The notes under the pieces are model-generated. The model did no database searches. It was not told the DNA's origin and was given only the letters and a program-made list of their open reading frames with translations. DNA of 13,592 nt. Origin: Candidatus Nomurabacteria bacterium. Lineage in GTDB: Bacteria; Patescibacteriota; Minisyncoccia; Phycocordibacterales; UBA9973. A program made the position numbers and the translations under genes. The stretch lies in NCBI GenBank assembly GCA_020846955.1, contig JADLCZ010000033.1:1-13592 (forward strand), given 5' to 3'. This document shows, piece by piece, positions 13,219 through 13,592 of the stretch; the first letter of the stretch is position 1; each line of letters starts with the position of its first letter.

Positions 13219-13254
13219 GCAACAACAAACTGTTATTTGTGCAAACGTATTCAT
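13204..13254 (-). CDS. Cys-Cys-Cys leader peptide, leaderless
   Basis: It encodes the 16-residue MNTFAQITVCCCPATS. The three consecutive Cys codons (TGT TGT TGC, 13227-13219) sit immediately before segment 1 of the attenuator. The stop at 13204-13206 is placed so that a terminating ribosome would cover segment 2. The ATG is exactly 6 nt after the -10 element, so the message should start at the AUG. Stalling for lack of Cys-tRNA would free segment 2 to form the antiterminator and let transcription reach the 89-residue gene. No product homology is expected; the function is regulatory. Confidence 0.75.
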   Translation of the reverse strand: MNTFAQITVCCCPATS

Positions 13255-13260
13255 ATTTTT

Positions 13261-13289
13261 ATAGTATCAGTACGAGTATAATTAGTCAA
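13261..13289 (-). promoter_or_regulatory. Promoter of the Cys-leader / 89-residue gene
   Basis: On the minus strand, TTGACT (13289-13284), a 17-nt spacer and TACTAT (13266-13261) preceded by TGA. Six nt then lead to the leader-peptide ATG at 13254. This is the best -35/-10 pair in the window. Confidence 0.8.
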
Positions 13290-13329
13290 TTTTTGCTTCG
13301 CGAGGACCGTTCTTGAGAAGTTATTAATC

Positions 13330-13338
13330 TGCTATAAT
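13330..13338 (+). promoter_or_regulatory. Extended -10 promoter of the Nudix gene
   Basis: TGC followed by TATAAT (13333-13338), then exactly 6 nt (TATAAA) and ATG at 13345. It is divergent from the Cys-leader promoter about 45 nt away. Confidence 0.7.
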
Positions 13339-13344
13339 TATAAA

Positions 13345-13592
13345 ATGGAAGAAAAGCTCAAGGAAATAGGTGGTCCAAATAAATGCCCTGTGGCTATATT
13401 GATACGGGACAGCAAAATTCTGTTTGGCCAACGTAATTATACAAAAGAAATTTCTGTCTGGACTATTCCAGGTGGACGGTGTGAGGAGGGCGAGACACTT
13501 GAAGAGGCACTTCGCCGTGAGGTATATGAGGAGGTTGGTATTTCGGATTTAAATATAATCAAATTCGCTGGGGAAACAAGTGGCTTCAAAGA
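13345..13592 (+). CDS. Nudix hydrolase, 3' end outside the window
   Basis: 82 residues are visible. The full Nudix box runs from Gly44 to Ile66: GGRCEEGE, seven residues, then REVYEEVGI, with the metal-binding Glu59, Glu62 and Glu63 in place. Upstream strands (CPVAILIRDSKILFGQR) and VWTIPGG are typical of small MutT-like pyrophosphohydrolases that cleave nucleoside diphosphates linked to another moiety. The substrate cannot be predicted without the C-terminal part. It has its own leaderless-type promoter and is not in an operon with anything upstream. Confidence 0.9.
   Translation, partial: MEEKLKEIGGPNKCPVAILIRDSKILFGQRNYTKEISVWTIPGGRCEEGETLEEALRREVYEEVGISDLNIIKFAGETSGFK

Noticed and set aside
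13104..13254. T-box (Cys-tRNA) leader instead of a leader-peptide attenuator
   Set aside because: No T-box core (AGGGTGGNACCGCG type) is present and the leader is too short. The translated Cys codons and the segment geometry fit ribosome-mediated attenuation better.
1..13592. CRISPR array, tRNA, rRNA, transposase or phage genes
   Set aside because: I found no spaced direct repeats, tRNA cloverleaf or transposase-like protein in the window. The only mobile-type sequences are short palindromes.

Overview
This window is A+T-rich, densely packed bacterial DNA with short or overlapping intergenic junctions and the standard genetic code: TGA is used as a stop at 8779-8781, and no reading frame needs recoding. 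Several features point to a Patescibacteria/CPR-type genome, though I cannot prove this without a search. These are small membrane-anchored versions of enzymes, a class II ribonucleotide reductase beside a cobalamin adenosyltransferase, an in-frame copy of the short palindromic element that encodes PFDKLRAG, almost no Shine-Dalgarno sequences, and repeated leaderless-type promoters.

Layout. (1) 1-1302, + strand: the 3' part of an SerB-like HAD phosphatase, then a membrane-anchored SIMPL-domain protein. (2) 1304-8049, all on the - strand: a copper cluster. In transcription order it holds a membrane-anchored two-domain copper nitrite-reductase-like protein, then csoR, the Cu(I) P-type ATPase copA, a 126-residue membrane protein, a RhuM-Fic/Doc fusion, an HMA-SafE (DsbD-like) membrane protein and a membrane-anchored cupredoxin. 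A perfect 9-bp inverted repeat overlaps the csoR -10 element and is a convincing CsoR operator. (3) 8129-11778, + strand: a B12 module of an ECF-type S component (4-bp overlap with the next gene), AdoCbl-dependent ribonucleotide reductase and PduO-type cobalamin adenosyltransferase. It starts from a good promoter with a 72-nt leader and ends at a 42-bp perfect palindrome. (4) 11798-12835, + strand: an 18-codon leaderless upstream ORF followed in frame by a methyltransferase-like gene, closed by a strong bidirectional terminator. (5) 12834-13289, - strand: an 89-residue protein behind what looks like a complete ribosome-mediated attenuator whose leader peptide contains Cys-Cys-Cys. (6) 13330-13592, + strand: a promoter and the 5' part of a Nudix hydrolase gene.

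How the genes work together. The copper cluster should sense Cu(I) through CsoR, export it with CopA, and pass or use copper through the HMA-SafE, cupredoxin and nitrite-reductase-like proteins. The B12 module imports a corrinoid-like compound, adenosylates it and uses it for deoxynucleotide synthesis.

Most notable observations. First, the triple-cysteine leader peptide and attenuator at 13131-13289 has the segment geometry of a trp-type switch. Second, five TATAAT elements and one TACTAT element lie exactly 6 nt before an ATG, which implies that leaderless mRNAs are common here. Third, the nitrite-reductase-like protein has Gln where the type-1 copper axial Met should be. All calls come from reading the sequence; no database search was run.
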